Assembly: GCA_016935665.1 (NCBI GenBank)
Contig: JAFGQN010000210.1
Coordinates: forward strand, 1-64,000
Source: Deltaproteobacteria bacterium
GTDB lineage: Bacteria > Myxococcota_A > Polyangia > JAAYKL01
Direction of reading: 5' to 3'
DNA: 64,000 nucleotides
This document shows, piece after piece, positions 25,611 through 35,325 of the stretch. The notes under the pieces were generated by a model. It was not told where the DNA came from, did no database searches, and was given only the letters and a program-made list of their open reading frames with translations. Each line of letters opens with the position of its first letter. The first letter of the stretch is position 1. The translations under genes and the position numbers were made by a program.

Positions 25611-26779
25611 TAGTCCGTATCTCCCCCGGTAAAACGCAGTTTCTGCATTTCACAATCGTAGCGAACCCCCAGTTCACCACGGAGACATTTTAAAATATCA
25701 TTTCCCACTGCTTCTTTGCGCCACCCGGTCAGAAGTCTGTGATGGGACGCGTCAAAATCGTTGGAGAAATAATCCTGTACCAGCGCATCCAGTTCAGCAC
25801 GATTTGACAGGACTGTGCTGCTGAGTTTCTCCCGCTGACAAAATACCTTGAGACAAAAGGAGATGAACTCCACCACCATTTTTTTTTCGTCACTCAGCAC
25901 ATTTCCCTGTTCGCGAGAAAATTCTTCCGGTTCACTCTCACTGGCGTCTACAATAATGCGCACCAGATCCGCAACGTATCGCTTGGCCATATGATCCGCC
26001 GAACGCAGGGACAACAGCTCACCTGGACTCGTGGGTTTTCGCCTGGCCAAATCCACCAGAATGTAATCGGACAGTATCTTCTTTCGGGGCAAATCCCGGG
26101 TTCGCGCTTCATTTTCCCGCCACCTTGCCAATGCCTCCAACACCACCAGATCCCGTCCCCGCATATGCCCGGATTTTTTCACACGTTTTTCCGGATGCGC
26201 CGCCGACGCCTCGTAAAAGTCGCCATCCTCGTAATGCACCATCTCTTTAGCCACCCAGGACGAACGCCCTGCCTGCGTCAGCATTTCAACCATTCTGTAG
26301 TATGCCTTCACCAGCCAGGCCACATCTTCCAGGGCATATCGTATCTGCTCATCGTGCAACGGACGTTTCAGCCAGTTGGTATAACTCTGCCCTTTTTTTA
26401 ATGTAACGCCAAACAACTGCTGCACCAGAGATGCATACGAAATCTGCTGCCCCATCCCCAGAAAGGACGCGGCAATCTGTGTATCAAACACCCGTTTGGG
26501 TGGGCCCCCCATGCGATGATAAAAAATCCCCATATCCTGTGCGCCGGCGTGCACCACTTTGACCACACCCTCATCACGCATCAGTTCATCCAACGGTGAC
26601 AAATCCAGGTTGGACAGAGGGTCGACGATGTAACACTGATCCGCTACTGCAAACTGAATCAACGCCAGTTTGGGATAATAGGTATTTTCAGGGATGAACT
26701 CCGTATCGAAGCCCAGGCACGCTTCCATTCTGGCGCGTCCACAGACGTCCACCAATTGATTTTGAGTCTTGATTTGCAC
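25610..26779 (-). CDS. rnd: Ribonuclease D
   Basis: This encodes 389 residues. The DEDD exonuclease domain begins with GFDTEF (Asp25, Glu27), has the second and third motifs in VKVVHAGAQDMGIF and the downstream YALEDVAWLVKAYY. C-terminal HRDC-type repeats include LEALARWREN and LLSLRSADHMAKRY. RNase D trims tRNA 3' ends. Length and domain order are normal for the family. It leads a two-gene minus-strand unit with the barrel protein. Confidence 0.93.
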   Translation of the reverse strand: MQIKTQNQLVDVCGRARMEACLGFDTEFIPENTYYPKLALIQFAVADQCYIVDPLSNLDLSPLDELMRDEGVVKVVHAGAQDMGIFYHRMGGPPKRVFDTQIAASFLGMGQQISYASLVQQLFGVTLKKGQSYTNWLKRPLHDEQIRYALEDVAWLVKAYYRMVEMLTQAGRSSWVAKEMVHYEDGDFYEASAAHPEKRVKKSGHMRGRDLVVLEALARWRENEARTRDLPRKKILSDYILVDLARRKPTSPGELLSLRSADHMAKRYVADLVRIIVDASESEPEEFSREQGNVLSDEKKMVVEFISFCLKVFCQREKLSSTVLSNRAELDALVQDYFSNDFDASHHRLLTGWRKEAVGNDILKCLRGELGVRYDCEMQKLRFTGGDTD

Positions 26780-27123
26780 GTTTTACTTACTTTCGTTTTT
26801 TATCCCCGGAGAACAAAATTCACGCCCAATAAGCGCGCTGGCCCAGGAAGACCAATGGTTCAACAGAACGATATGATTGGACAATATGACCGTTAGCCCC
26901 TTTGGAACCAATGTATGCTTTCCCGTTTCGGGAATCAAGAAAATGAGGCGATTGCCTGCATCGACAACTGTCCACTGCTGTGCAGTATGCTCAGATGCAA
27001 TAATTTGGGCAACAAGACCCGGAATAACACAGCTGTGTCAGCGGCCCAGAAGCAGCTGCACGCGTGTGAAAGGTGAAATCGTTCGGCCGGCTTTGATTTG
27101 GTCGGATCAACCCATGTATATCG
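26780..27123. other. Intergenic region without recognisable gene
   Basis: This is the upstream region of ribonuclease D and the downstream region of a small minus-strand gene. A plus-strand frame of 85 codons (26877-27134) has no ribosome binding site and a composition unlike a protein. No clear promoter or RNA structure was seen. Confidence 0.45.
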
Positions 27124-27276
27124 TTAACCGTTAAACAAACTCATGGCATAAATCCAGGCCGCCAGAAAGACTCCTGCATACACCAGCGGCATGTATCTCA
27201 CTTTTGGCAGCTTGCCTTTTTGCAATTCCGGGAATGATTGCGTTTCAAATCTTAAAGAACGATTGTCTCTATGCAT
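27124..27276 (-). CDS. Possible small single-pass membrane protein
   Basis: This encodes 50 residues from the ATG at 27276 behind AAGGGGG. The first half is polar and charged; the C-terminal third (MPLVYAGVFLAAWIYAMSLF) is a clear hydrophobic segment, so a tail-anchored inner-membrane protein is plausible. Short length and lack of a known family keep confidence low. Confidence 0.4.
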   Translation of the reverse strand: MHRDNRSLRFETQSFPELQKGKLPKVRYMPLVYAGVFLAAWIYAMSLFNG

Positions 27277-27591
27277 TTGCACGTCCCCCTTCTGTCTGTT
27301 TGTTGCCTCTGCATTATATCCATTATCGTGTGACCTCCCCTGAAGCGCAAATTTCTCGCCAAACTCAACCAAACGGTTTCACTGCACCTCCCCCATTTCG
27401 CCGGTGTCAAAAATCACAAACCATCCCCCTGACAAGGTACAATCGCAACACCGAACAATCCCAAATGGGGGCAACTCAACCCTGTATGACGGGCAGATTG
27501 ACGCGAAATGACCGGTGCTGCGAAACTGATCCCTGTGCGCTTTGCCGACACAAAACAATTTCATGGGATTTAAGCAACCCGTATCGGGCAA

Positions 27592-29421
27592 TTAAAATCC
27601 AGCTTTAATGTATGCGTTGATAGCCTCAGCGGTGAGTTTTCCGTTCCATGAAAGGCGGGATTGGTCACGCGCGACCGCCAGATAGGCTTCAAGGGAAGGC
27701 TGTAATCCAAGGCTTTGTGCGTATGTGGAAATAGTCCGCTGGGGGTCGGCGAAGGGACCGGTCCACTGACTAGCGCCGATTTCCCCGGATGCCATTTCCC
27801 AGTCCGAAAGGTTACCTGTCCCATCGCCGCAAAACCAGTCCTGTGACTCGCTGCTGTAATATTTGTTGTTGCTGTAAGTCACCTTTGAAAAATCGCCAGT
27901 GTGGTCTACCAGACAGGATCCGTGGGCCTCGTCTACAAATATATTGCCATTCACGGCAATGTCTCCCCAGCCGCTTTGCGGTTTCAATTGCAGAGAACGG
28001 GATTTCAAGTCGTAAAACAGATTGTTCGATACTGTAATCTCCGATGTAGACCCACCCCCCAACAATATTCCATAGGCATTGTTGTACCACGGTTGGTGCA
28101 GGAAATAGTTGCCATCAATCAGCGCCGCCTTTACATCCGAAACGTCCAGCATCCATGCAAATTCGCGGTCGGTCGGCATGCTTTCACCAATCTGACTAAA
28201 CACATTTCCATGAATGACCACATTGGAAAACCGATGCGGTTCATCGGTGTTTCCCCCAATACCCAGACCTATTTCACCATGCACAAAGAAGTTATTCTCA
28301 AATACCATATCATCCGCATCGCCCGTGGTGTCTGATCGCATTTTAATGCCCATGCTGGATGCGCGAGCAATCACATTGTTGCGAACGGTGAGCCCATTGG
28401 CGTTCAGGTACATGTTATGATTGTACATGGTGCCACACGCCGACGCGACATCTTCATTCCACCCGTTGTGATCAAACAGATTTTCTTCAATTAACAGACC
28501 GTTTACATGAGAGGAATACATCCCGGAAGGTCGAAATTCGTTGTTTTGTCCGCACGTATCAACGTGATAATTCAATTCAATCACATTTCGGCGCACCTCA
28601 ACATTTTCGTAGTGCTGACCGTCTCCATACGACTGCACCACCAGCTCACAGTGGGTCAGGCGACAGCCTTCAATGAGCAAATCAGACCCGGCGCCCACAT
28701 ATCGTAATCCCCCTCCGGTCTGCCCATCAAATTCCGGGTCGTCCGGAATCATTGGATATGTCACAAGTTCCAATCCCACAAGTGAAACAAAACTTTGCGC
28801 TTTGCCATTATGGTCAATAAAATTTGTATCCAACTCAACTCTGGGCAGAGCTGTTTCACCACCGTATGATGCGACGACCATGGGATGCGCCGCGTCCTTT
28901 CCCGATAAAAAGCGTCCCAGTGATTCCCCTCGCCAGGTATCCTCCCGACGCAGCAGCATAAAGTCATTGGCGCCGTCAGTCAGCAGAGACGCTGCATGGG
29001 ACAGTGTTTTAACCGGAGTCTCTGGTGTCACCCCATCCTGACTGTCACTTCCCTGCGATGAACTGACGTATATAACCACACTCTCCGCCCCCACATCAAA
29101 TGTGGTGAATCCCCGCTCCTGTTCACGGGTTCCCGAGACTTCATCATCGTTGGCATCCACGCATCCGAGATCATTTTGCCAATCCACATACCCGTCGCTG
29201 TCATTATCAATGCCATCGTTACAGTCCTTTACCACTGGCTCTGCACCCGTATCGGTTTCTATTCCCGTTAATGTACCCGTATCTGTCTCAAAACCTGTAA
29301 ACGTATCTTTTGCCGATGAATCCGTCTCGATACCTCCGGTATTCGATGTTTCCCCTTTATTGCACCCCGCAAAGGCCAATACGCCAGACAAAAGCATCGC
29401 GTTAATTGTTTTTGGTTTCAT
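27592..29421 (-). CDS. Lipoprotein with right-handed parallel beta-helix
   Basis: This encodes 609 residues from the ATG at 29421 with GGAGG upstream; a longer frame lacks a site. Lipobox FAGC is followed by a Thr/Asp/Gly-rich linker and a calcium-type motif CNDGIDNDSDGYVDW. The remaining 450 residues carry repeating Asn/Val/Ile rungs (NVEVRRNVIE, GLTVRNNVIAR, VVIHGNVF) of pectate-lyase-like beta-helix repeats. A surface polysaccharide-binding or -cleaving role is likely; no catalytic residues can be assigned. Confidence 0.88.
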   Translation of the reverse strand: MKPKTINAMLLSGVLAFAGCNKGETSNTGGIETDSSAKDTFTGFETDTGTLTGIETDTGAEPVVKDCNDGIDNDSDGYVDWQNDLGCVDANDDEVSGTREQERGFTTFDVGAESVVIYVSSSQGSDSQDGVTPETPVKTLSHAASLLTDGANDFMLLRREDTWRGESLGRFLSGKDAAHPMVVASYGGETALPRVELDTNFIDHNGKAQSFVSLVGLELVTYPMIPDDPEFDGQTGGGLRYVGAGSDLLIEGCRLTHCELVVQSYGDGQHYENVEVRRNVIELNYHVDTCGQNNEFRPSGMYSSHVNGLLIEENLFDHNGWNEDVASACGTMYNHNMYLNANGLTVRNNVIARASSMGIKMRSDTTGDADDMVFENNFFVHGEIGLGIGGNTDEPHRFSNVVIHGNVFSQIGESMPTDREFAWMLDVSDVKAALIDGNYFLHQPWYNNAYGILLGGGSTSEITVSNNLFYDLKSRSLQLKPQSGWGDIAVNGNIFVDEAHGSCLVDHTGDFSKVTYSNNKYYSSESQDWFCGDGTGNLSDWEMASGEIGASQWTGPFADPQRTISTYAQSLGLQPSLEAYLAVARDQSRLSWNGKLTAEAINAYIKAGF

Positions 29422-29680
29422 TAATCCTCCTGAATCTGAATCAATAGAGCGGAAGCACAACCCCAACATGGTATCAGGCGCAAGCGCTGTTGCACTGCTC
29501 GGCCCTTTTTGAATTATAGTGAAAAATTGCTTCAGAGCTAAAACCCTTTTCTGATATAACCTATTTTGTATCATTTTCTTTTGTGTCAGATTGTTTGCCA
29601 ATATCGCCGTCAATGCATAAAAAGTAGGCGTTGCTTGAGCGACAGGTAACCCCAAACCATAAATCAGAGGTTGTTTTCTA

Positions 29681-30886
29681 ATGAATTCAAATAGACCGGC
29701 CAGGAAGCAATGGCGCTGCGCAACCAATTTGGTACATGGCGGTACACATCGAAGCACATTCGATGAAAACTGCGAAGGATTATATTTAACTTCGGGATTC
29801 ACTTACAGTTCTGCGGAGCAGCAGGAGGCCACGTTTACAGGAGATGTGGATCACTTTCAATACACACGCTTCGGCAGCCCAACGGTTGCCATGTTTGAAG
29901 AACGCATGGCGATGATCGAGGATGCCGATTATTGCTTCGCCACGGCCACTGGAATGGCTGCAATCAATCTGGCGCTCATGGCACTGTTAAAATACGGCGA
30001 CAGAGTCGTGGCGTCCCGCGCACTTTTTGGATCCAGTGTATTCATTCTAAATGAAATACTCCCCCGATTTGGCATCGAAACCGTTTTGGTGGACGGCACA
30101 GATCTCAACCAGTGGGCGGAAGCACTTGGTCGCCCCACCCAGTGTGTCCTGCTGGAAACCCCTTCCAATCCCACCCTGGAAATCGTAGATTTGAAAGCGG
30201 TTTGCGAACTTGCACACAGCACAGGAGCTAGAGTTATTGTGGACAATGTATTTGCCACGCCTATACTTCAAAAGCCAATGCAGTTCGACGCAGATATTGT
30301 CGTTTATTCAACTACCAAATATGTGGATGGTCAGGGACGCACGATGGGCGGTGCAGTGTTGCTGAACGATGACAAACTGGCAAACGACGCGGTGCTTCCC
30401 TATTTTAGAAACACAGGTCCCGCCATGAGCCCTTTTAACGCCTGGATTCAATTAAAGGGCCTAGAAACCATGGCAATGAGAGTGCATCGGCATAGTGAGA
30501 ATGCCACTTTGGTCGCACGGTTTCTGGAAAATCTAAAAGGAATCACCAGAGTAAATTATCCAGGGCTTGAGCGACATCCTCAGCATTCTCTTGCCATGGC
30601 GCAAATGAAAAGTGGTGGTCCCATGCTGTCATTCGAAGTGGCAGGGGGCAAAAAAAACGCGTTCGCATTTGAGAATGCCCTGCGCCTGGTGACGATTTGC
30701 AATAATCTGGGGGACAGCAAATCACTTTGTACGCATCCCGCTACCACCACTCACGCAAAGATCTGTGAAGCTCAGCGCGCGCAGCTCGGCATTACAGAGG
30801 GACTCCTTCGTCTGTCAATAGGGCTGGAGGATCCAGAAGATATTAAAGAAGATTTGGCCGCTGCCGCCAAAACCGTTTTGGGATAA
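29681..30886 (+). CDS. metZ: O-succinylhomoserine sulfhydrylase
   Basis: This encodes 401 residues of the Cys/Met-metabolism PLP enzyme family. The PLP lysine is in YSTTKYVDGQGR (Lys213). Other markers are YTRFGSPT, ATATGMAAI, and the arginine-containing LSIGLEDPEDI near the C terminus. The sequence pattern, including NLVHGGTHRS at the start, matches MetZ, which makes homocysteine from O-succinylhomoserine and sulfide. Cystathionine gamma-synthase is the main alternative. It is divergent from the beta-helix lipoprotein gene. Confidence 0.88.
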   Translation: MNSNRPARKQWRCATNLVHGGTHRSTFDENCEGLYLTSGFTYSSAEQQEATFTGDVDHFQYTRFGSPTVAMFEERMAMIEDADYCFATATGMAAINLALMALLKYGDRVVASRALFGSSVFILNEILPRFGIETVLVDGTDLNQWAEALGRPTQCVLLETPSNPTLEIVDLKAVCELAHSTGARVIVDNVFATPILQKPMQFDADIVVYSTTKYVDGQGRTMGGAVLLNDDKLANDAVLPYFRNTGPAMSPFNAWIQLKGLETMAMRVHRHSENATLVARFLENLKGITRVNYPGLERHPQHSLAMAQMKSGGPMLSFEVAGGKKNAFAFENALRLVTICNNLGDSKSLCTHPATTTHAKICEAQRAQLGITEGLLRLSIGLEDPEDIKEDLAAAAKTVLG

Positions 30887-30936
30887 CAGGACAAAACGTC
30901 GGACACAAATTTTGAGATGCGCTGTAAAATAAAACG

Positions 30937-32343
30937 TCACCCTCTGGGGGGTTGGCTGAGTCTTCCAATGGGGATAACAACTGTGAACGTGGTTCCTTTA
31001 CCAGGTTCACTTTCCGCCCATACCTTCCCATGATGCGCGCGTATGATGCGTTGGACCACAGTAAGCCCCAATCCGGTGCCTTCAAATGTTCCCTTTACAT
31101 TGGGTGAACGGTAGAAATCTTCGAACAGATGGGACATCTCCTCTTCGTTCATTCCAATTCCCGAATCGGCAATGCGAAAAACGAGCGATTCTTTTTCAAT
31201 CTGCGCGGAAACGCGCACCGTTCCGCCTCTATGTGTATATTTCACCGCGTTTGAAATGAGGTTATCAAATACCTGAAACATTCTTTTGGCGTCGGCGTTG
31301 ACCAGCGGAATGGCGCTGTCCCCCGAAAGGTTCAACTCCACCTGTTTAGCTGCCGCCGTATCCACGTATTCTTCAAACGCTTCCTGTAAAATGTCCAACA
31401 GTTGAGTGGGCGCCATCTCCTCCTGAACATCTCCTCGTTCAATGGTTTGCCAGTCCAGAACATCCGATACAAATTCCCTCAATCGTTTGAGACGAGTGTA
31501 GCACTTCTTGATTATTTCCATCTGTTTCTCAGAAAAATCCCCTAAAAATCCTTCCTGCATCATAATCAGATAACTGTTTACCGCATCAATGGGTGATTTC
31601 AAATCATGGGATACCACAGCCATGGTCTGTTTTCGTCTACTATCCAGAGAGATCAGCTTCTGGTTTTTGTCCTCCAACTGCAGCGACAGGGTAAGTATCA
31701 TATCCCGTCGTTCATTGATGGCGCGCATCATAAAAAAAGTTAGCGCAGTCAAACACAAATTCATTACGAGAATGATAGCCGGAGCGCCCAGTACAAAAAG
31801 CCAACTGTCCAGGGCTTCAAAATCGCCGTAAATCCTGTCAGGATGAAAATGTTCCAGAATGCCAATTTTTTCTGTGATACCGAGTGCAAAAACCAAAGCA
31901 GTTATGATTAACGCGACAATAATCGTTCCGGAAAGCTCCAAAAGAATAGTGGCCATCACCATATGAAGCGTAAAAAAGATGACCAGCGGATTTTCCAGTC
32001 CTCCTGAAAAATGAAGCATGGCGAACAGCGCCACCAAATCCGCGACAATCTGCATCCACGCCACTCGGCATCCAATACGCCATCCGTCCATACCTTCGCG
32101 GGATTCGCAACATTGATTTTCATGAAAATCGAAATCCCGCAAAAACAGCCAAAAGCCGATATTATAGCACAGGATTGCGCCAATAATGATGTAGAGTGCT
32201 TTATAGTGAAAACACAACTGGAACATGAATTGCGCCACCAGCACACCCAGCGTCGAAATAGCAATAGCCAGCCATCGGGCTTTAACAAAGAGCCTGAGAT
32301 GGGCGCTAAAAGCCATTGTTCTGGGAAATTGGTATGTCGACAA
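30937..32343 (-). CDS. Membrane histidine kinase with RegB-like sensor
   Basis: This encodes 468 residues. About six membrane segments (20-205) include HFSGGLENPLVIFF, matching the GGxxNPF-type quinone-binding motif of RegB/PrrB redox sensors. A HisKA domain follows, with SHDLKSP (His246), and an HATPase domain with N box, DSGIGM and GTGLGL. A Cys in KKCYTRLKRL sits about 40 residues after the His; whether it is the redox Cys is unknown. It starts 27 bases after recJ and could be the last gene of the sec operon. No response regulator is adjacent. Confidence 0.85.
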   Translation of the reverse strand: MSTYQFPRTMAFSAHLRLFVKARWLAIAISTLGVLVAQFMFQLCFHYKALYIIIGAILCYNIGFWLFLRDFDFHENQCCESREGMDGWRIGCRVAWMQIVADLVALFAMLHFSGGLENPLVIFFTLHMVMATILLELSGTIIVALIITALVFALGITEKIGILEHFHPDRIYGDFEALDSWLFVLGAPAIILVMNLCLTALTFFMMRAINERRDMILTLSLQLEDKNQKLISLDSRRKQTMAVVSHDLKSPIDAVNSYLIMMQEGFLGDFSEKQMEIIKKCYTRLKRLREFVSDVLDWQTIERGDVQEEMAPTQLLDILQEAFEEYVDTAAAKQVELNLSGDSAIPLVNADAKRMFQVFDNLISNAVKYTHRGGTVRVSAQIEKESLVFRIADSGIGMNEEEMSHLFEDFYRSPNVKGTFEGTGLGLTVVQRIIRAHHGKVWAESEPGKGTTFTVVIPIGRLSQPPRG

Positions 32344-32370
32344 CGGGTTTCCCCTTTTTGTAACGCAAAA

Positions 32371-34113
32371 TCAATCGGACTTATTGAACAAATCCGTGTC
32401 ACTGCACTCAACAGGCGGCGCGGCCAATTTGAGCTCGATGGCATCTTCACCCCGCCATTCATCAGCTGACAGCGAGGCTGCAACATTAACTATGCGAGGC
32501 ATCTTATTCGCATACTCCCCCATATTGGGACCAAAGGCGGAAACCGTTCCTGTGGGCGTTTTCAACAGAAGCTTGAGGTGATGATTCCCCACAACTCTGG
32601 CGCTTAACACATCTAATCCAATAATATTAAAAAGCGGTTCTGTGTTGTCAAATCCGAAAGGACCCATTCTGGAGATTTCATCCAACAACGCAGCAGACAA
32701 TTGGGAAGGATACAACGTCGCATCGCAAACGATGACGCCGGTATCCTGTTCAACCCAGTTGTCGCTGGCGTACTGTTCCAGCTGTTGTTGAAATGCCTCT
32801 ATTTTTTCGTTGGCGATACTGAATCCCGCTGCATCTCTATGGCCACCAAACCGAATTAAATTCGATGCACAATGCTCCAAACTATTGTAGAGGTTGATTT
32901 GCCCCTGACCGCGCGCAGATCCGGTGCCAAGTCCATTTTCAAATCCCACCACATAGACCGGACGCGTATATTCTTCGCACAAGCGTGCAGCGACAATTCC
33001 CAAAACGCCCTTGTGCCATCCTTCGCCCGCCACAACCAAAACGCGGGGATTGTTTTTTTCCTGCCTGCTCGCGATAGCCCTGGCGCTCTTTGACACTCTT
33101 GCTTCAATCTCCCGACGCTCATGAGTGTACTGCTCCAGCAATTCGGAATAGTGCCGGGCATCCGAATCAACGGTGCTCACCAGCAATTCAAATGCGTTCA
33201 TCGCGCTGGCCAGTCTACCCGCTGCGTTAATCCGCGGCGCCAGTTGATAAGACACGTGGGAGGAGTTTATACGGCGGGAATGAATTCTGGCAATGTTCAC
33301 CAGCGCTTCAATTCCCGGCCGACGATTATCGCTCATTACGGTTAATCCGTGGCGCGCCAGGATCCGATTGTTGTGGCCCAGTGGTACAACATCGGCGATG
33401 GTCCCCAGCGCCACCAAATCCAGAAACTTACGCATGTCAATCTCATCGGGAGAAATAAAATTGACTTCGACCAACTTACTTCGAATTGCGGCGCAAAAAT
33501 AAAATGTTAATCCAACAGCCGCCAGCGTGGTGTCATCAAAACCACAATCGTCACGATGCGGATTTACGAAGGCAAATGCCGGTGGAAAGGCAGATTCGAT
33601 GCGATGATGATCCACCACAATGACATCCAGGCCAATGTCGCGGGCATGTCCAATGGCTTCGTGATCGCTGGTGCCGCAGTCCAGAACGATAAGCACCTTG
33701 CAATCGGACTGATGGAAGAAATCCACCATTTCACAATCGAGTCCATATCCCCCGGAGAATCGGTCTGCGGTGCGAACTTCCACAGCACTGGCTGTTTCCC
33801 TCAAAAAGAGATACATGAGAGATGTACTGGTCAGACCGTCCACATCATAATCCCCAAATACACCTATTTTCTCTCGGGCAATTATCGCATCGGATACCCG
33901 GGCGGCTCCCCTGGCAAGATCCACCATCTGATCTGGCTTTTTCAAATCGCGAAGGCGGGGATAGAGATATTTTTCTGCTGAGACTTCGTCTTCAATTCCA
34001 CGATTTACGAGACAAATCGCGGCCACTTCACTGATTGACAATTGAGAGGCAAGACGTTTTTGAGCTTCAACGTTCCTGCTGGGAGCTACTTTCCATGCCG
34101 TTTTCGGCAGCAC
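32371..34113 (-). CDS. recJ: Single-stranded-DNA-specific exonuclease RecJ
   Basis: This encodes 580 residues. The DHH-family motifs are VFGDYDVDGL, LDCGTSDHE, VVDHHRIES and the downstream GRLASAMNA, while DHHA1 has FGGHRDAAGFS. RecJ degrades 5' single strands in recombination and mismatch repair. The start is GTG directly after the secF stop codon (TAAGTG), so no intergenic base remains. It is the fourth gene of yajC-secD-secF-recJ. Confidence 0.96.
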   Translation of the reverse strand: MLPKTAWKVAPSRNVEAQKRLASQLSISEVAAICLVNRGIEDEVSAEKYLYPRLRDLKKPDQMVDLARGAARVSDAIIAREKIGVFGDYDVDGLTSTSLMYLFLRETASAVEVRTADRFSGGYGLDCEMVDFFHQSDCKVLIVLDCGTSDHEAIGHARDIGLDVIVVDHHRIESAFPPAFAFVNPHRDDCGFDDTTLAAVGLTFYFCAAIRSKLVEVNFISPDEIDMRKFLDLVALGTIADVVPLGHNNRILARHGLTVMSDNRRPGIEALVNIARIHSRRINSSHVSYQLAPRINAAGRLASAMNAFELLVSTVDSDARHYSELLEQYTHERREIEARVSKSARAIASRQEKNNPRVLVVAGEGWHKGVLGIVAARLCEEYTRPVYVVGFENGLGTGSARGQGQINLYNSLEHCASNLIRFGGHRDAAGFSIANEKIEAFQQQLEQYASDNWVEQDTGVIVCDATLYPSQLSAALLDEISRMGPFGFDNTEPLFNIIGLDVLSARVVGNHHLKLLLKTPTGTVSAFGPNMGEYANKMPRIVNVAASLSADEWRGEDAIELKLAAPPVECSDTDLFNKSD

Positions 34114-35322
34114 TTACGCCTTCTCTTTTTTTGCGAAGAAACGATCGAACCACACGACAACAGGAGTTGCCACGTAAATGGAGGAATACGTACCCACAAC
34201 AACACCAACCAACAATGCGAAAGAGAAGTCCCGCAACGAGGTTTTCCAACCGATGGTGTACAATGCCACAACAGCGAGGAGGGTGGTTACCGATGTCATG
34301 ATTGTTCTGCTCAACGTTTCGTTGAGACTGCGATTAATCACAGACAACAGTTTTACTTCACGACTCACTGCCATATTCTCGCGAATGCGGTCGAACACAA
34401 CGATTGTGTCATTCAGCGAGTACCCCACAATAGTGAGCAATGCCGCCACCGTTGCCAGCGTCACCTCTATACGGAAAATGGTAAAAATACCGATAGTTAT
34501 AAAGATGTCGTGAATCAATGCCACAACGGCACCCGGTGCAAATCGCAGGTCAAATCGAAACGCGATGTACACCATAATAAATACCAGGGCATACAAAATC
34601 GATGAGATTCCAGCGGTTCTCAGCTGTTCGCCTACTTTGGCGCCAACCCATTCTGAACGCATTTTTTCAGCACCTTTGCCCCAGGATTGTTCTCGAAATG
34701 CTGCAAGGACCTGTTCGGTCACGCCAGTGAGACTGGTCTCGTAAACAAACTCATCTTTGAATGTCCACATACAGGTGGACGATTCGCACTTGCGAGCCGT
34801 TTCGTCCTTTGTGCTATCGTCGGATTCGTTTTCCTCGGAATCGACTACACCCGCCAAAACGAGCCCGGCAGTCGTTGCCGCTTTTTCCAAATCAGCGATG
34901 GAGATCTCAGTTCCGAGATGGACCGTCAATTTGTCGCCGCCCGGGGAAAATTCAAGCTTTCCGACCTCGGCTGATTCGAGATTCTTTTTAAATCTCTTTT
35001 GTATCTCAACCTGCTTTTTATCGTCAATGCTCGATACTTCGCGGAGTCGGATAAGATATTCGGTATCGCTGTTTCCAAAAGATACAACGTCAGCGCCGGC
35101 AAATCCCACTTTTTTGAGCACCGCTCTAATATTGCCGACTGTCGCCTGACTGTCTTTGAAATCCACCTGAATCTCTGTACCGCCAACGAAATCAATACCG
35201 AAACGAGGCTGCCAAATGACAGCCGCCAGTATACTGGCAGCCACCGCGATCGCGGAAATAAACGCAAAAGTGCGCGATTTCCCCATAAAATCAAAATTGG
35301 TTTTGTTTTTAAATATTTGCAT
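34114..35322 (-). CDS. secF: Protein translocase subunit SecF
   Basis: This encodes 402 residues, longer than E. coli SecF (about 320) because of an extended periplasmic region after TM1 (about 35-200). Family motifs are FGIDFVGGTEIQVDF, the TM4-6 block with TIVGYSLNDTIVVFDRIRE and the later LNETLSRTIMTS. SecF with SecD uses the proton motive force to pull exported proteins. It starts 3 bases after the secD stop, on the minus strand. Confidence 0.96.
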   Translation of the reverse strand: MQIFKNKTNFDFMGKSRTFAFISAIAVAASILAAVIWQPRFGIDFVGGTEIQVDFKDSQATVGNIRAVLKKVGFAGADVVSFGNSDTEYLIRLREVSSIDDKKQVEIQKRFKKNLESAEVGKLEFSPGGDKLTVHLGTEISIADLEKAATTAGLVLAGVVDSEENESDDSTKDETARKCESSTCMWTFKDEFVYETSLTGVTEQVLAAFREQSWGKGAEKMRSEWVGAKVGEQLRTAGISSILYALVFIMVYIAFRFDLRFAPGAVVALIHDIFITIGIFTIFRIEVTLATVAALLTIVGYSLNDTIVVFDRIRENMAVSREVKLLSVINRSLNETLSRTIMTSVTTLLAVVALYTIGWKTSLRDFSFALLVGVVVGTYSSIYVATPVVVWFDRFFAKKEKA

Positions 35323-35325
35323 CTG

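Noticed and set aside
26877-27134. Plus-strand frame of 85 codons
   Set aside because: No start signal and composition unlike a protein; it sits in the upstream region of ribonuclease D.
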